From Mannheimia haemolytica (GTDB lineage: Bacteria; Pseudomonadota; Gammaproteobacteria; Enterobacterales; Pasteurellaceae): a stretch of 64,000 nucleotides of DNA. This document shows, in pieces, positions 8,056 to 17,582 of this stretch. The stretch is taken from NCBI GenBank assembly GCA_900638155.1, contig LR134495.1, forward strand, positions 1,116,001 to 1,180,000, written 5' to 3'. The position numbers and the translations under genes are program-made. Positions within the stretch are counted from its first letter, which is position 1. The number at the start of each line of letters is the position of its first letter. The notes under the pieces are model-generated. The model ran no database searches. It was not told the origin of the DNA and saw only the letters and a program-made list of their open reading frames with translations.

Positions 8056-9285
8056 ATGGCACTTTTAGCTTTGAGTGATGCGTTAGATAATATGCTTACT
8101 CGTTTACCGACACCTAAAGTAGTGGAACAACTTCCATTAAATGAGTGTGCTAACCGAGTGTTGGCAGAGGATATTTTTTCCCCGATTAATGTACCGAATT
8201 TTGATAATTCGGCGATGGACGGTTATGCTGTTCGTATTTCAGATTTAGCACAAAATTTAACCTTGACAGTGGCTGGTAAAGCCTTTGCCGGTAACCCGTT
8301 TAACGGCGAAATAAAGGCAGGCGAATGTGTGCGGATTATGACGGGAGCATTAGTACCACAAGGCGTTGATGCCGTTGTAATGCAAGAAGAAACGACACTC
8401 AATGAAGACGGAACAGTGACTTTTAACAGTTTACCAAAATTAGGTAGCAATATCCGCCGTATTGGAGAAGATGTACAACAAGGGGCTTTGGTGCTGGAAA
8501 AAGGCTCATTACTGAATGTCGCAAGTTTGCCATTGTTGGCTTCTCTAGGAATTGCTTCTGTTCCTGTTTTTGCTAAATTAAAGGTAGCGATTCTTTCCAC
8601 CGGCGATGAATTAACCAGTATAGGCGAACCTTTGGCAGACGGCAAAATTTACGACACGAACCGTTTTGCGGTACGTTTGATGTTAGAAAAATTAAATTGT
8701 GAGATTGTAGATTTTGGGATTTTACCTGATGACCCAATACTGTTTGAACAAACTTTCAGACAAGCCCAACAGCAAGCCGATGTGTTAATCACCAGTGGCG
8801 GTGTATCTGTGGGCGAGGCAGATTTTACCAAAGATGTACTGGAAAAATTAGGCGAAATTGGTTTTTGGAAAATTGCAATGAAACCGGGCAAACCTTTTGC
8901 ATTCGGTAAATTAGAACAGGCTTGGTTTTTCGGACTCCCGGGCAATCCGGTTTCTGCATTAGTGACTTTCTACCAATTAGTGCAACCGGCGTTGGCCAAA
9001 CTTTCGGGTTTATCGGCAGATAAAATTGCAAAATTAACCCAAAATCTAACCGCTTGCAGTGCCGAAAAATTGAAAAAAGCGGTCGGTCGCCAAGATTTCC
9101 AACGGGGCTATTACTATGCCAATGAAAAAGGTGAGTTAGAAGTTCGTGCAGTTGGCACGCAAGGCTCACATGTTTTCAGTGCTTTCAATGAAAGTAACTG
9201 TTTTATTGTATTAGAAGCAGAACGAGGCAATGTTGAGGCAGGGGAAAAGGTTACCATTCAGCCGTTTAATTCGCTGCTGTATTAA
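8056..9285 (+). CDS. moeA: Molybdopterin molybdotransferase
   Basis: A 409-residue MoeA. Visible family blocks are NFDNSAMDGYAVR (near 50), GECVRIMTGALVPQGVDAVVMQE, the MPT-binding-type domain LSTGDELTSIGEPLADGKIYDTN and LITSGGVSVGEADFTKDVL, then KPGKPFAFGKL...FGLPGNPVSALVTF and the C-terminal beta domain. MoeA inserts molybdate into adenylylated molybdopterin to complete the molybdenum cofactor used by anaerobic reductases such as DMSO/TMAO and nitrate reductases. moeB lies directly downstream, as in E. coli, separated by a short palindromic repeat. Confidence 0.95.
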   Translation: MALLALSDALDNMLTRLPTPKVVEQLPLNECANRVLAEDIFSPINVPNFDNSAMDGYAVRISDLAQNLTLTVAGKAFAGNPFNGEIKAGECVRIMTGALVPQGVDAVVMQEETTLNEDGTVTFNSLPKLGSNIRRIGEDVQQGALVLEKGSLLNVASLPLLASLGIASVPVFAKLKVAILSTGDELTSIGEPLADGKIYDTNRFAVRLMLEKLNCEIVDFGILPDDPILFEQTFRQAQQQADVLITSGGVSVGEADFTKDVLEKLGEIGFWKIAMKPGKPFAFGKLEQAWFFGLPGNPVSALVTFYQLVQPALAKLSGLSADKIAKLTQNLTACSAEKLKKAVGRQDFQRGYYYANEKGELEVRAVGTQGSHVFSAFNESNCFIVLEAERGNVEAGEKVTIQPFNSLLY

Positions 9286-9293
9286 TGAATTCA

Positions 9294-9323
9294 GATAGCA
9301 CAAGCGTGGACGCTTGCGCCATC
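9294..9323. repeat. Short palindromic repeat, CAAGCG-TGGA-CGCTTG family (copy 2)
   Basis: GATAGCACAAGCG, TGGA loop, then CGCTTGCGCCATC; a stem of about 12 bp with mismatches. It lies between the moeA stop and the moeB start and matches the element at 3972-3993 almost exactly. Confidence 0.7.
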
Positions 9324-9344
9324 GTTTACTATTTAGGTGTAAAA

Positions 9345-10094
9345 ATGGAACTTACCGATCACGAAATGCTACGCTACAATCGCCAAATTATTCTAAAAAG
9401 CGTCGATTTTGACGGGCAGGAAAAGTTAAAAGCCGCCCGAGTGTTGATTGTCGGCTTAGGCGGTTTGGGCTGTGCGGCATCGCAATATTTAGCCTCTGCC
9501 GGCGTTGGGCATTTGACTTTGGTGGATTTTGATCTGGTTTCGCTTTCTAACCTGCAACGCCAAATTTTACATACCGATGCCACTATCGGGCAGCCAAAGG
9601 TGGAATCTGCCAAAGCACGATTAGCAGCGATTAATCCGAATATTCAGATTGAAGCTATCAATCAGCAATGTTCCGATGAGCAGTTAGCCGAACTGATTGC
9701 CAATACAGATTTAGTGCTGGATTGCACCGATAATGTCGCCGTTCGTAATCAGCTGAATTTGCAATGTTTTAAGCAAAAACGACCGCTTGTATCTGGCTCG
9801 GCAATTCGATTTGAAGGGCAGGTGAGCGTATTTTGCTATCAAGAACAGGAACCTTGCTATGAATGTTTAAGCAGATTGTTTGGCGATGGCACATTAAGTT
9901 GTGTTGAAGCGGGCGTGATTGCTCCGATTGTCGGCGTTGTGGGCAGCATTCAAGCCTTGGAAGCGATTAAAGTGTTGCTTAATATTGGTACAACACTCTC
10001 CGGGAAATTATTGATGATTGACGGCCTGCATTTTGTAGTGAGAGAAATGAGACTTTCTAAACAGAAAAATTGCTCGGTATGTACCTCATCTTAA
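9345..10094 (+). CDS. moeB: Molybdopterin-synthase adenylyltransferase
   Basis: A 249-residue E1-like enzyme. The N-terminus LTDHEMLRYNRQIIL is followed by the nucleotide-binding VLIVGLGGLGCAAS (34-47) and DLVLDCTDNVAVR. Two CxxC zinc pairs are visible: EPCYECLSRL near 170 and CSVCTSS at the C-terminus. MoeB adenylylates the C-terminus of MoaD so that sulfur can be added for molybdopterin synthesis. The frame is open upstream to 9285, but that stretch encodes the palindromic repeat. The ATG at 9345 gives the standard MoeB length and start. It pairs with moeA; a terminator follows. Confidence 0.92.
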   Translation: MELTDHEMLRYNRQIILKSVDFDGQEKLKAARVLIVGLGGLGCAASQYLASAGVGHLTLVDFDLVSLSNLQRQILHTDATIGQPKVESAKARLAAINPNIQIEAINQQCSDEQLAELIANTDLVLDCTDNVAVRNQLNLQCFKQKRPLVSGSAIRFEGQVSVFCYQEQEPCYECLSRLFGDGTLSCVEAGVIAPIVGVVGSIQALEAIKVLLNIGTTLSGKLLMIDGLHFVVREMRLSKQKNCSVCTSS

Positions 10095-10126
10095 GTATTT
10101 CTAAATCTTAAAACGTCAAGAAATGT

Positions 10127-10157
10127 AAATAATGAACGATAGTTCATTATTTTATTT
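10127..10157 (+). terminator. Rho-independent terminator after moeB
   Basis: An 11-bp stem AAATAATGAAC/GTTCATTATTT with loop GATA, followed by a T-rich run. It separates moeA-moeB from the tRNA gene. Confidence 0.7.
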
Positions 10158-10184
10158 GACGGCTAAATCGTTTTAGCTTATCAT
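10156..10184 (+). promoter_or_regulatory. Sigma-70 promoter for tRNA-Asn
   Basis: TTGACG (10156-10161) and TATCAT (10179-10184) are separated by 17 bp, and the tRNA 5' end lies 14 bp further on. A GC-rich patch (CCCCTCG) follows the -10 box, as in stringently controlled stable-RNA promoters. Confidence 0.6.
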
Positions 10185-10198
10185 TTCCCCTCGTTAAT

Positions 10199-10274
10199 TC
10201 CTCCTTAGTTCAGTCGGTAGAACGGTGGACTGTTAATCCATATGTCGCAGGTTCGAGTCCCGCAGGAGGAGCCA
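10199..10274 (+). tRNA. tRNA-Asn (anticodon GUU)
   Basis: A 76-nt cloverleaf. Acceptor stem TCCTCCT pairs with AGGAGGA, the D-loop is AGTTCAGTCGGTAGA, anticodon arm GGACTGTTAATCC carries GTT, the T-arm is GCAGGTTCGAGTCCCGC, and the CCA end is encoded. The sequence closely resembles E. coli tRNA-Asn. A single tRNA gene with its own promoter and terminator. Confidence 0.97.
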
Positions 10275-10358
10275 GATTTTTTCTTTTGTTCTTGTTTTAT
10301 TTGTCTCCTTTTATAAAACAGTAATTCATACCTCCAGAATTAGAACAAAAGTATTTTA

Positions 10359-10386
10359 CCCCACTCTTTGAGTGGGGCTTTTTTAT
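10359..10386. terminator. Terminator between tRNA-Asn and yfbV
   Basis: A perfect 8-bp GC-rich stem CCCCACTC/GAGTGGGG with loop TTT, followed by CTTTTTTA. It ends the tRNA transcript; the convergent yfbV stop is 10 bp further on. Confidence 0.85.
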
Positions 10387-10395
10387 TTTAAGTGA

Positions 10396-10833
10396 TTAAA
10401 GTTCATTAAAATAATCATTTCCCCAAGTTTCTTCCGCTAATTTGAGTAAATTTGCAAAATCTTGAAAAGAAGGTACCGCTTGTTCTTCTTCCACTTTCAC
10501 TTGTGCGCTAATGAGCTTTTGTTTGAGGGATTCATACCATTCCAGTAAGGAAAGTGACAGTGGCGATTTTGCCCGTTTTCCCAACCAATACAGCCCTTGA
10601 AATGGAATAGAAATGGCAAAAACCGCAGTCAGCACAGCATTTGCTAAAATAGATTGTGTTGGGTCTGTAAAGCAATATTGCCAAACTAACGCAAAGCAAG
10701 CAAAAGCGGGCATTACTTTAGAGGAAAATTTTACCAAGCGAATGATGTGGTAATCCGGCATAAAATTGGCTAATTTTTTCTGATTCGGCAGGGTGTTGAG
10801 GTAACGTTGCCCCGCATCACATAGACTTAACAT
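10396..10833 (-). CDS. yfbV: UPF0208 membrane protein YfbV
   Basis: A 145-residue protein with soluble N-terminus (LCDAGQRYLNTLPNQKKLANFMPDYHIIRLVKFS), two membrane helices (about 40-60 and 65-88), a loop ending in LYWLGKRAKSPLS, and an acidic C-terminal tail. This is the UPF0208/YfbV family. In E. coli YfbV has been reported to help insulate the Ter macrodomain from neighbouring DNA. The function in Pasteurellaceae is not known to me. The gene is divergent from yciC. Confidence 0.9.
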   Translation of the reverse strand: MLSLCDAGQRYLNTLPNQKKLANFMPDYHIIRLVKFSSKVMPAFACFALVWQYCFTDPTQSILANAVLTAVFAISIPFQGLYWLGKRAKSPLSLSLLEWYESLKQKLISAQVKVEEEQAVPSFQDFANLLKLAEETWGNDYFNEL

Positions 10834-10963
10834 AGAATTGTCTCTTTCAAATTTTTCTTTTATTTTAGCTAACTGATTAAAATCTACAATAGGTTAATGC
10901 AGTTTGGCTCAAGCCTTGCTATACTTCACAACAAAATATTTACAATCTATTGAAGGGTATTTT

Positions 10964-11713
10964 ATGTCAATTAAATTTCCGGATTTACTGCAACAAAGCT
11001 GGAACTTTATGCGTAATCAACACGCATTTTCATTGTTTGCAGTTATCACTATAGTGGCGGTACAGTTAGCTTTTATTTTATTATCGTCAAATTCATCTGA
11101 GCTAATGTCTGAACCGCAATCTCAACCAATTCAAATTGATGTTGCCAAAATGGTATCTGTGTTACTGCCAACCATTTTTTTAGGTGTAGTAAACTTATTC
11201 ATTACTGTATTGATGATTTTCAATATTCAATCAATTAACGATGGCAATTATCGTCAATTTTTCCAAAATTCAGGAAACGCATTAAAGCACTTCCTACCTG
11301 TGCTGTTGTTACAATTTGTGATGGTGTTACCGCTTTCTCTCGGTGCATCTTTTGCAATGGCATCGCCTGAAACAGTGATTATTGCATTGCCGGTGTTGGT
11401 AGTCGGTTTTTATTTTTTTATCAAATTATCGTTAGTGATTTATGCTTATTTGTTAGAAAAACCACAGAAAGGTTTATCGGAAAGTATTAAATTCACGCTT
11501 CAATTATCACGTGGAAAAATGCTACCGCTGATTTTATTTTGTGTGATTTCTTATTTATTACCGGGGATGTTATCTCGTTTGTTCACGGTGTTTGGTAATG
11601 ACTTTATTGGCATATTCATTACCATTGTTTTAAGTGCGGCAATTAACGTCTTTATGGCGATTTTCAGCTTCCGCTTTTACCAAGTTTACCGCCAAATGCC
11701 GGCAGTGCGTTAG
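10964..11713 (+). CDS. yciC: UPF0259 membrane protein YciC
   Basis: A 249-residue inner membrane protein with about six hydrophobic helices. A short amphipathic N-terminus ([25 protein letters not shown]) precedes the first helix. Composition and context fit UPF0259 (YciC), of unknown function. The frame is open upstream to 10904, but the ATG at 10964 has GAAGGG upstream and gives the family-like start. It is the first gene of yciC-yciB-yciA-yciI, the same order as in E. coli; yciB begins 8 bp after its stop. Confidence 0.8.
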   Translation: MSIKFPDLLQQSWNFMRNQHAFSLFAVITIVAVQLAFILLSSNSSELMSEPQSQPIQIDVAKMVSVLLPTIFLGVVNLFITVLMIFNIQSINDGNYRQFFQNSGNALKHFLPVLLLQFVMVLPLSLGASFAMASPETVIIALPVLVVGFYFFIKLSLVIYAYLLEKPQKGLSESIKFTLQLSRGKMLPLILFCVISYLLPGMLSRLFTVFGNDFIGIFITIVLSAAINVFMAIFSFRFYQVYRQMPAVR

Positions 11714-11721
11714 GAGTATCA

Positions 11722-12279
11722 ATGAAACAGTTACTTGAATTTATTCCGCTGATTCTGTTTTTTGTCGTGTATAAAATGAGCGGTATTCAGATGGCGTCTA
11801 TCGCATTGGTTATCGCTACAATCGTGCAAATGATCGCCTTAAAAATGCTCTACGGCAAAATTGAAAAACAGCAAATTATTATGGGCGGTTCGGTGGTCTT
11901 TTTCGGCTTACTGAGTGCCTATTTTAATGAAGTCAAATATTTACAATGGAAAGTAACTATTGTTTACGCTCTGTTTGCATTGGTGCTATTAGTGAGCCAA
12001 TTTGTGTTCAAAACACCATTAATCAAAAAATTATTAGGCAAAGAAATTCAGTTGCCTGAAGCGGTGTGGAATAAAATAAACCTCGGTTGGGCAGCATTCT
12101 TTCTGATTTGTATGCTGCTGAATATTTATATCAGTCAATATTTATCGGAAGAGATTTGGGTTGATTTCAAATCTTTCGGCATTATTGGCTTAACCTTAGT
12201 CGCAACGGTTATTACCGGTTTCGTTCTTTACCCCCATTTAAAAGAGGCTGAAAAGCAGGAACAACAAAATGAAAGATAA
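11722..12279 (+). CDS. yciB: Inner membrane-spanning protein YciB (intracellular septation protein A)
   Basis: A 185-residue protein with five predicted membrane helices, beginning [21 protein letters not shown], the conserved YciB/IspZ start. The W-rich segment ([23 protein letters not shown]) is also characteristic. YciB interacts with cell elongation and division proteins in E. coli and affects envelope synthesis. It overlaps yciA by 11 bp, indicating translational coupling. Confidence 0.92.
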   Translation: MKQLLEFIPLILFFVVYKMSGIQMASIALVIATIVQMIALKMLYGKIEKQQIIMGGSVVFFGLLSAYFNEVKYLQWKVTIVYALFALVLLVSQFVFKTPLIKKLLGKEIQLPEAVWNKINLGWAAFFLICMLLNIYISQYLSEEIWVDFKSFGIIGLTLVATVITGFVLYPHLKEAEKQEQQNER

Positions 12280-12733
12280 ACCTTATGGAAAAGCCCCGGA
12301 AGGGAAACTGATTTTAAGAACTTTGGCAATGCCGTCAGACACTAATGCTAATGGTGATATTTTCGGCGGTTGGATTATGTCGCAGATGGATTTAGGTGGT
12401 GCAATTTTAGCCAAAGAGCTGGCAAAGGGCAGAGTGGTGACGGTAACGGTGGATAAAATGATTTTCCACCGCCCGATTTCAGTCGGTGATGTTGTCTGCT
12501 GTTACGGCAAACTAATGCACCTAGGACGCTCTTCAATGCAAGTGAAAGTCGAAGTGTTTATTAAACAAGTTTATGAGGGAAATCGGGAACGTTATCTGGT
12601 AACCGAAGCATTATTTACCTATGTGGCGATTGATAAAGAAGGCAAACCTCGTGCCGTGCCTAGAGAAAATAACCCCGAATTAGAGGAAGCATTATCGCTA
12701 ATTGATTTAACCCCTGAAAAACAAGGAGAATAG
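12269..12733 (+). CDS. yciA: Acyl-CoA thioester hydrolase YciA
   Basis: A 154-residue hotdog-fold thioesterase. [29 protein letters not shown] contains the catalytic NxxGDIFGGW region, and [18 protein letters not shown] is the second family block. YciA hydrolyses a wide range of acyl-CoAs; H. influenzae YciA (HI0827) is a structurally known relative. It overlaps yciB at its start, and yciI starts one base after its stop, so it lies in the middle of one operon. Confidence 0.93.
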   Translation: MKDKPYGKAPEGKLILRTLAMPSDTNANGDIFGGWIMSQMDLGGAILAKELAKGRVVTVTVDKMIFHRPISVGDVVCCYGKLMHLGRSSMQVKVEVFIKQVYEGNRERYLVTEALFTYVAIDKEGKPRAVPRENNPELEEALSLIDLTPEKQGE

Positions 12734-12734
12734 T

Positions 12735-13016
12735 ATGTATTATGTGATCTTTGCCCAAGATAATCCAAATATGTTGGAGAAACGTTTAGAAGTTCGTCCG
12801 GCCCATTTGGCCCGTTTGGAAACATTACAAGCGGAAGGGCGATTATTAATCGCAGGACCTAACCCGACCGAAGATGGCTCAAGTGTGACCGGTTCAACCG
12901 TCATTGCCGAGTTCAATTCACTTGAAGAAGCCCAACAATGGGCGAGCCAAGACCCTTATGTCGAAGCAGGTGTGTATGGCGATGTGATTATTAAACCGTT
13001 TAAACGTGTGTTTTAA
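12735..13016 (+). CDS. yciI: YciI family protein
   Basis: A 93-residue ferredoxin-like (DABB) fold protein: [31 protein letters not shown], then [14 protein letters not shown] and a C-terminal [17 protein letters not shown]. Conserved His and Asp of the family (RPAHLARL; the [10 protein letters not shown] segment) are visible. H. influenzae YciI has a known structure but no firm function. It is the last gene of yciC-yciB-yciA-yciI. The palindromic GGGGCGAA repeat that follows may end the transcript. Confidence 0.92.
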   Translation: MYYVIFAQDNPNMLEKRLEVRPAHLARLETLQAEGRLLIAGPNPTEDGSSVTGSTVIAEFNSLEEAQQWASQDPYVEAGVYGDVIIKPFKRVF

Positions 13017-13017
13017 T

Positions 13018-13087
13018 TGTAGGGGCGAAACATTTTTCGCCCTCTATTTTATACCATTTTTGCGGGCAAATAATGATTTGCCCCTAC
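13018..13087. repeat. Nested palindromic repeat of the GTAGGGGCGAA family
   Basis: TGTAGGGGCGAAA at the left and TTTGCCCCTACA at the right form outer arms. Each arm also has a partner inside (TTTTTCGCCCTC and GCGGGCAAAT), making two side-by-side hairpins. It fills the yciI-glnE gap. Related copies lie at 34740, 53915 and 54928. Confidence 0.7.
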
Positions 13088-13092
13088 ATTGA

Positions 13093-15981
13093 ATGCCTAT
13101 GCTTACCAACCTATCCCAACTCAATTTACCGCCCGATTTGCAAAATTCTGAGCAAATTCAACCGCTTGTGACGGCGATTTCGCTTTCTCCTTTCGTGAGC
13201 CAAACTTTACAAAAACAGCCGGAACTACTGGCAGAATGGCTTGCCAAGTTTCCTACACCTGATGATTGCAATAATTATGCCGAGCGTTTAGCGAAAGTGT
13301 TAGCAAGTGTGGAAAATGAAGAAATGTTGGGGCAGGTTTTGCGGCAATTTCGCCACCGTGAATTGGCTCGTCTGAGCTTTATTCAGTCAAATAAATTAGC
13401 GACGGTAGAATTTGTGTTTCAGCGTTTGTCAGATTTAGCCGAGAGCCTGATTCTAGCCGCTCGAGATTGGTTGTTTCAGTGTTGCTGTGCCGAATATGGC
13501 ACGCCAAAGAACACTCTTGGCGAAACACAAGAACTGCTGATTTTAGGTATGGGCAAATTGGGCGGACGAGAGCTTAATTTTTCTTCCGATATTGACCTGA
13601 TTTTTACCTACCCCGATATTGGTGAAACCGAAGGTGGACGCAAACCGATTGAAAACAGCAAATTTTTTACCCGAATGGGGCAGCGGTTAATTAAAGTATT
13701 AGATGAGATCACCGCTGATGGTTTCGTGTATCGTACTGATATGCGACTTCGCCCCTTTGGTGATAGCGGAGCCTTGGTGCTGAGCTTTACTGCAATGGAA
13801 GATTATTACCAAGAGCAAGGGCGTGATTGGGAACGTTATGCGATGATTAAAGCAAAAATTTTAGGCGAGGATAACCAAAATTTAAATCATCGCTATTTAA
13901 AGCAAATGCTCCGCCCTTTTGTTTACCGCCGTTATTTGGATTTCAGTGCAATCCAATCGTTGCGTGAAATGAAAGAAAAAATCAGCCGTGAAGTGGTTCG
14001 CCGAAATTTAACGGACAATATCAAACTTGGAGCAGGTGGAATTCGGGAGGTGGAGTTTATCGCCCAAACTTTCCAAATGATCCGTGGCGGGCGAGATAAA
14101 ATTTTACAAGAACGTAGCCTGTTAAAAGTGCTACCACGCTTGGCAGAATTAAATTTATTAACCCGAACGCAGGTGCAAACGCTCCACAATGCCTATATTT
14201 TTTACCGTCAAATTGAAAATGTATTGCAAGCGATTGACGATAAACAAACTCAAACTCTACCCACTGATGAAGCTTCTCAAGCCCGTCTTATATTTGTTTG
14301 CCAAAGTTACTATCAGCAGGATTTATATAGCGAAAACACGCATTGGGTGGAGCATTCCTTTAACGATTGGCAACAATTTATGGCAGTATTGAGCCAATAT
14401 CAACAAGCGGTACGGCAGATTTTTAATGAAATTATCGGTGAAGAGGAAACACAAGCCGACAGCAATCCGGTTAATGAAAAATTAGCTGAATGGAAAGACA
14501 TTCTGCACTATAACATTAGCCTTGAAGATTTATCCGCAGTGCTAAAAGGTTATCCAAAGGTTGCAGAAAATGATTATGCGGAAATTTTCCGTCACTTTTC
14601 CACCACCTTTCAAGATTGGATAAAACGCCCGATTGGGGTAAGAGGGCGAGAGGTGCTACGCAATTTAATGCCTAGAATTGCCGACAGCATTTTTAAAGGT
14701 GAAGATCATTTATTGTTATTGCCTCGTGTGTTGAATATTGTCGATAAAATCACTACCCGAACTACCTATTTGGAATTAATGCTCGAAAAAGAGCAGATTC
14801 TGCCTCAGCTTTTGGCATTGTGCAGCAAGTCGGTAATGATTGCGGAGCAAATTGCCCGTTACCCAATGTTACTTGATGAACTGATTGGCAATAGAGGTTT
14901 AACCGATGTGCTACCTTTTGAGCAATATCAATCTGCATTGCAAGATTATTTAATCCGCATTCCGGAAGAAGATGAAGAAGCCTTAATTGATGGATTACGC
15001 CAATTCAAGCAAACCCATATTTTACGCATTGCTGCCGCTGATATTTTAGGCGTGCTACCGGTGATGAAAATCAGTGATCACCTCACTTATTTAGCAGAGG
15101 CGATTATTAATGCGGTCGTAAATATGGCTTGGAAATCGCTCACCCAGCGTTTCGGCACGCCAGCACATTTGGAAGCCGGTGAACAAGGCTTTGCGGTGAT
15201 TGGTTATGGCAAATTAGGTGGGATCGAACTCGGTTATAATTCGGATTTAGATCTGGTATTTTTGCACAATGCTCCAGATGATGGGGAAACCGTTGGGGGC
15301 AAAAAAACGATTACCAGCCACCAATTTTACCTCAAACTTGCCCAAAAAATTAACTCGATTTTTAACCTAAACACCAGTGCCGGTGTGTTGTATGAAGTTG
15401 ATATGCGACTTCGACCTTCCGGTGAGGCAGGGCTTTTGGTTAGCACCTTTAACGCCTACGACTATTACCAAAAAAATGAGGCGTGGACGTGGGAAAGCCA
15501 AGCGCTAGTGAGAGCAAGATGTGTGTTTGGGGCTGAAAACCTCAAACAAGCCTTTGAACAAATCCGCCAAAGCACCCTTGCTCAGCCTCGTGCAAGCGGT
15601 CAATTACGCCAAGAAATTTGCGAAATGCGACAGAAAATGTACCAACACTTAAGTTCGCATTCAGCCGAGCAATTTCATATTAAACAAGATCAAGGTGGCA
15701 TCACCGATATTGAATTTATCGCCCAATATTTGGTATTAGCCCACAGCCACCAACACCCGAAAATGGCAGTCTGGTCGGATAATGTCCGCATTTTCGACAG
15801 TGCGGTAGAATGCGGTATTTTAAGTTCCGAACAAAGCGAACAGCTACAACATTGCTACACCGCACTGCGTAACAAAATCCACCACCTAAACTTATTACGC
15901 AAAGACAGTGTGGTGGACTCAAACGAATTTACCACCGAGCGAGCACTTGTACGGAAAATGTGGCAGAGGTTATTAAACTAA
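13093..15981 (+). CDS. glnE: Bifunctional glutamine synthetase adenylyltransferase/deadenylase
   Basis: A 962-residue GlnE (E. coli 946). Two nucleotidyltransferase centres are clear: LGMGKLGGRELNFSSDIDLIF (near 155-175) and IGYGKLGGIELGYNSDLDLVF (near 700-720), each with a DxD metal-binding motif and a matching RTDMRLRPFG or EVDMRLRPSG block. The N-terminal unit removes and the C-terminal unit adds AMP on glutamine synthetase in response to PII and glutamine. There is no good Shine-Dalgarno at 13093; ATG 13099 is an alternative start. The palindromic repeat directly before the start may affect expression. Confidence 0.95.
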   Translation: MPMLTNLSQLNLPPDLQNSEQIQPLVTAISLSPFVSQTLQKQPELLAEWLAKFPTPDDCNNYAERLAKVLASVENEEMLGQVLRQFRHRELARLSFIQSNKLATVEFVFQRLSDLAESLILAARDWLFQCCCAEYGTPKNTLGETQELLILGMGKLGGRELNFSSDIDLIFTYPDIGETEGGRKPIENSKFFTRMGQRLIKVLDEITADGFVYRTDMRLRPFGDSGALVLSFTAMEDYYQEQGRDWERYAMIKAKILGEDNQNLNHRYLKQMLRPFVYRRYLDFSAIQSLREMKEKISREVVRRNLTDNIKLGAGGIREVEFIAQTFQMIRGGRDKILQERSLLKVLPRLAELNLLTRTQVQTLHNAYIFYRQIENVLQAIDDKQTQTLPTDEASQARLIFVCQSYYQQDLYSENTHWVEHSFNDWQQFMAVLSQYQQAVRQIFNEIIGEEETQADSNPVNEKLAEWKDILHYNISLEDLSAVLKGYPKVAENDYAEIFRHFSTTFQDWIKRPIGVRGREVLRNLMPRIADSIFKGEDHLLLLPRVLNIVDKITTRTTYLELMLEKEQILPQLLALCSKSVMIAEQIARYPMLLDELIGNRGLTDVLPFEQYQSALQDYLIRIPEEDEEALIDGLRQFKQTHILRIAAADILGVLPVMKISDHLTYLAEAIINAVVNMAWKSLTQRFGTPAHLEAGEQGFAVIGYGKLGGIELGYNSDLDLVFLHNAPDDGETVGGKKTITSHQFYLKLAQKINSIFNLNTSAGVLYEVDMRLRPSGEAGLLVSTFNAYDYYQKNEAWTWESQALVRARCVFGAENLKQAFEQIRQSTLAQPRASGQLRQEICEMRQKMYQHLSSHSAEQFHIKQDQGGITDIEFIAQYLVLAHSHQHPKMAVWSDNVRIFDSAVECGILSSEQSEQLQHCYTALRNKIHHLNLLRKDSVVDSNEFTTERALVRKMWQRLLN

Positions 15982-16047
15982 ATCGTAAAATTTTCCAAAA
16001 AAAGACCGCTTGTTAGGCTATAATAGCCGTAATAGAGGAGAAGGTGT

Positions 16048-16425
16048 ATGGAATATCAATTTACCCATAGTATTCACGGGGTGGTGGCAAAATGTTCGAT
16101 GGATCACGAGGCGTTTGCTCGTTGGTTGAATGCCGAAATAACGGAGAATCCTAGCCAGTTAGCCCCTATTTTTGCTGAAATAGAGAAGTGTCGAGCCGCG
16201 TTTCCGAATCATTATGAATGTGTGTTTGAAGGGCGGGAGTACAGTCTCTATTTTGATTATGATGAAGTGATGGCAAAAGCAAACAATTTAGATGCCGCTT
16301 TTAGCGAAGAGGAAATGGAAGAAGGCTTCCAGTTTTACAATGAAGAGAGCATCGCATTTTGTGGCTTAGATGACTTTGAGAAATTTTTGAAAGCCTACCA
16401 ACATTTTGTGCAAACTTATCATTGA
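16048..16425 (+). CDS. yacL: UPF0231 family protein YacL
   Basis: A 125-residue acidic soluble protein starting [31 protein letters not shown], with [21 protein letters not shown] and a C-terminal [16 protein letters not shown]. These are the conserved blocks of UPF0231 (YacL; related protein in H. influenzae). Function is unknown. The gene has a good AGGAGAAGG ribosome site and appears to be transcribed alone, with a USS core (GACCGCTTGTT) just upstream. Confidence 0.88.
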   Translation: MEYQFTHSIHGVVAKCSMDHEAFARWLNAEITENPSQLAPIFAEIEKCRAAFPNHYECVFEGREYSLYFDYDEVMAKANNLDAAFSEEEMEEGFQFYNEESIAFCGLDDFEKFLKAYQHFVQTYH

Positions 16426-16513
16426 TTGAAATGATTAATTGAAACCAAAGCTATTAAGGGAATCTAATTCCTTGTAGAATAGCCGTTTATAGCAATTTTA
16501 AGATATTAAATTT

Positions 16514-17101
16514 ATGAGTCGTACTAAAAAAACACGTCGTATTACCGACATTATGCCGGCAAGAAAAACCGATAAACCTAAACAGCCCATGCCTAAATTG
16601 GGTGGGGGGAAAAATCGTAAACTGACCCGTTATGAGTTAGATGCTCAAGCCCGTGAGGAAAAACGTAAGCGTAAACATAAAGGTTTGCCGACAGGTTCAC
16701 GCAATGCTGATCCGGCAGAGCAGAAAAAAGCAGTGGTGAAAGAGGTGAAAGATCCGCGTATCGGTAGCCGTAAAAAAGTGCCGTTAATGGTGGAATTTGT
16801 GAACCAGCCGGAAAAAGGGCGTGTTATTAAGCCTGTGCCGGTTGAGCCAATCAAACCAACGCTTTCACCGGAACAAGAGCTGGAGCAGTTAGAAAATAAC
16901 GAATGTTTAAATCAGTTGTTAGATGATTTGGAGGCGGGCAAAACCTTATCCGCAGAAGATCAGAAATTTATGAATGAGTGTTTAGATCGCATTGATGAAT
17001 TAATGACTGAGCTTGGCATCGAATATGAAGACGAAGAGGGCGATAATGGCGATGCGTTATTACGTCAATTTGAAACGATGGATATTAATAAATTCCGCTA
17101 G
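16514..17101 (+). CDS. yihI: Der GTPase-activating protein YihI
   Basis: A 195-residue protein with a very basic N-terminal half ([44 protein letters not shown]) and an acidic C-terminal helical half ([46 protein letters not shown]). This is the YihI layout. YihI stimulates the GTPase of Der, a ribosome 50S assembly factor, and so tunes ribosome maturation. The next gene (DUF2489) starts 10 bp after its stop, and hemN follows that with a 1-bp overlap. Confidence 0.92.
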   Translation: MSRTKKTRRITDIMPARKTDKPKQPMPKLGGGKNRKLTRYELDAQAREEKRKRKHKGLPTGSRNADPAEQKKAVVKEVKDPRIGSRKKVPLMVEFVNQPEKGRVIKPVPVEPIKPTLSPEQELEQLENNECLNQLLDDLEAGKTLSAEDQKFMNECLDRIDELMTELGIEYEDEEGDNGDALLRQFETMDINKFR

Positions 17102-17111
17102 GTAGCCGATT

Positions 17112-17582
17112 ATGATGCTAAGAATATTCCTGATGGTGCTTGCCGCTTTGATTTTAATTTCGCTGGGCGGTTATGCACTGCACTTAATGTTGAAAGTGCG
17201 AGCTCAAAAAAAGCACGAACAAGCACTGATTGAACAGGCAAAGCAAGCACAAAAAGATCGTTATATTCGGATTTTAGACAGCATTGAAGTCATTGCTCGG
17301 GCAATGATTTCCGAACAATGTGATTTGTCAGAAGGCGTTTTACGTTTAAAACCGCTATTAGATGTTCTCGGCAGAAAATTAAGCGACTATACGGCGATGT
17401 GGGCGTTGTATGGCGTGGTAGAAAATATGCCGATTTTAGATGAACGCAAAAATTTAAAACGTAACGAAAGAATGAAGTTGGATTTAGAGCGTGAAGCCAA
17501 AGAAGCGGAGCTTGAATCAGACATCAAAAATGAGTGTTACCAATTATTAAAAGATATTGAAGAAATGAGAAAGGCAATCTAA
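17112..17582 (+). CDS. DUF2489 family membrane-anchored protein
   Basis: A 156-residue protein with one N-terminal membrane helix (LRIFLMVLAALILISLGGYALHLML), followed by a charged coiled-coil-like cytoplasmic part (AQKKHEQALIEQAKQAQKDR...). The conserved block SIEVIARAMISEQCDLSEGVLRLKPLLDVL is that of DUF2489, found beside yihI and hemN in gammaproteobacteria. Function is unknown. Its stop overlaps the hemN ATG (TAATG), so it is coupled to hemN. Confidence 0.8.
   Translation: MMLRIFLMVLAALILISLGGYALHLMLKVRAQKKHEQALIEQAKQAQKDRYIRILDSIEVIARAMISEQCDLSEGVLRLKPLLDVLGRKLSDYTAMWALYGVVENMPILDERKNLKRNERMKLDLEREAKEAELESDIKNECYQLLKDIEEMRKAI

Noticed and set aside
8223..9169. Antisense frames of 98-140 codons over moeA
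   Set aside because: They lie fully inside a conserved, well-recognised gene, have no recognisable protein features, and arise from codon bias.
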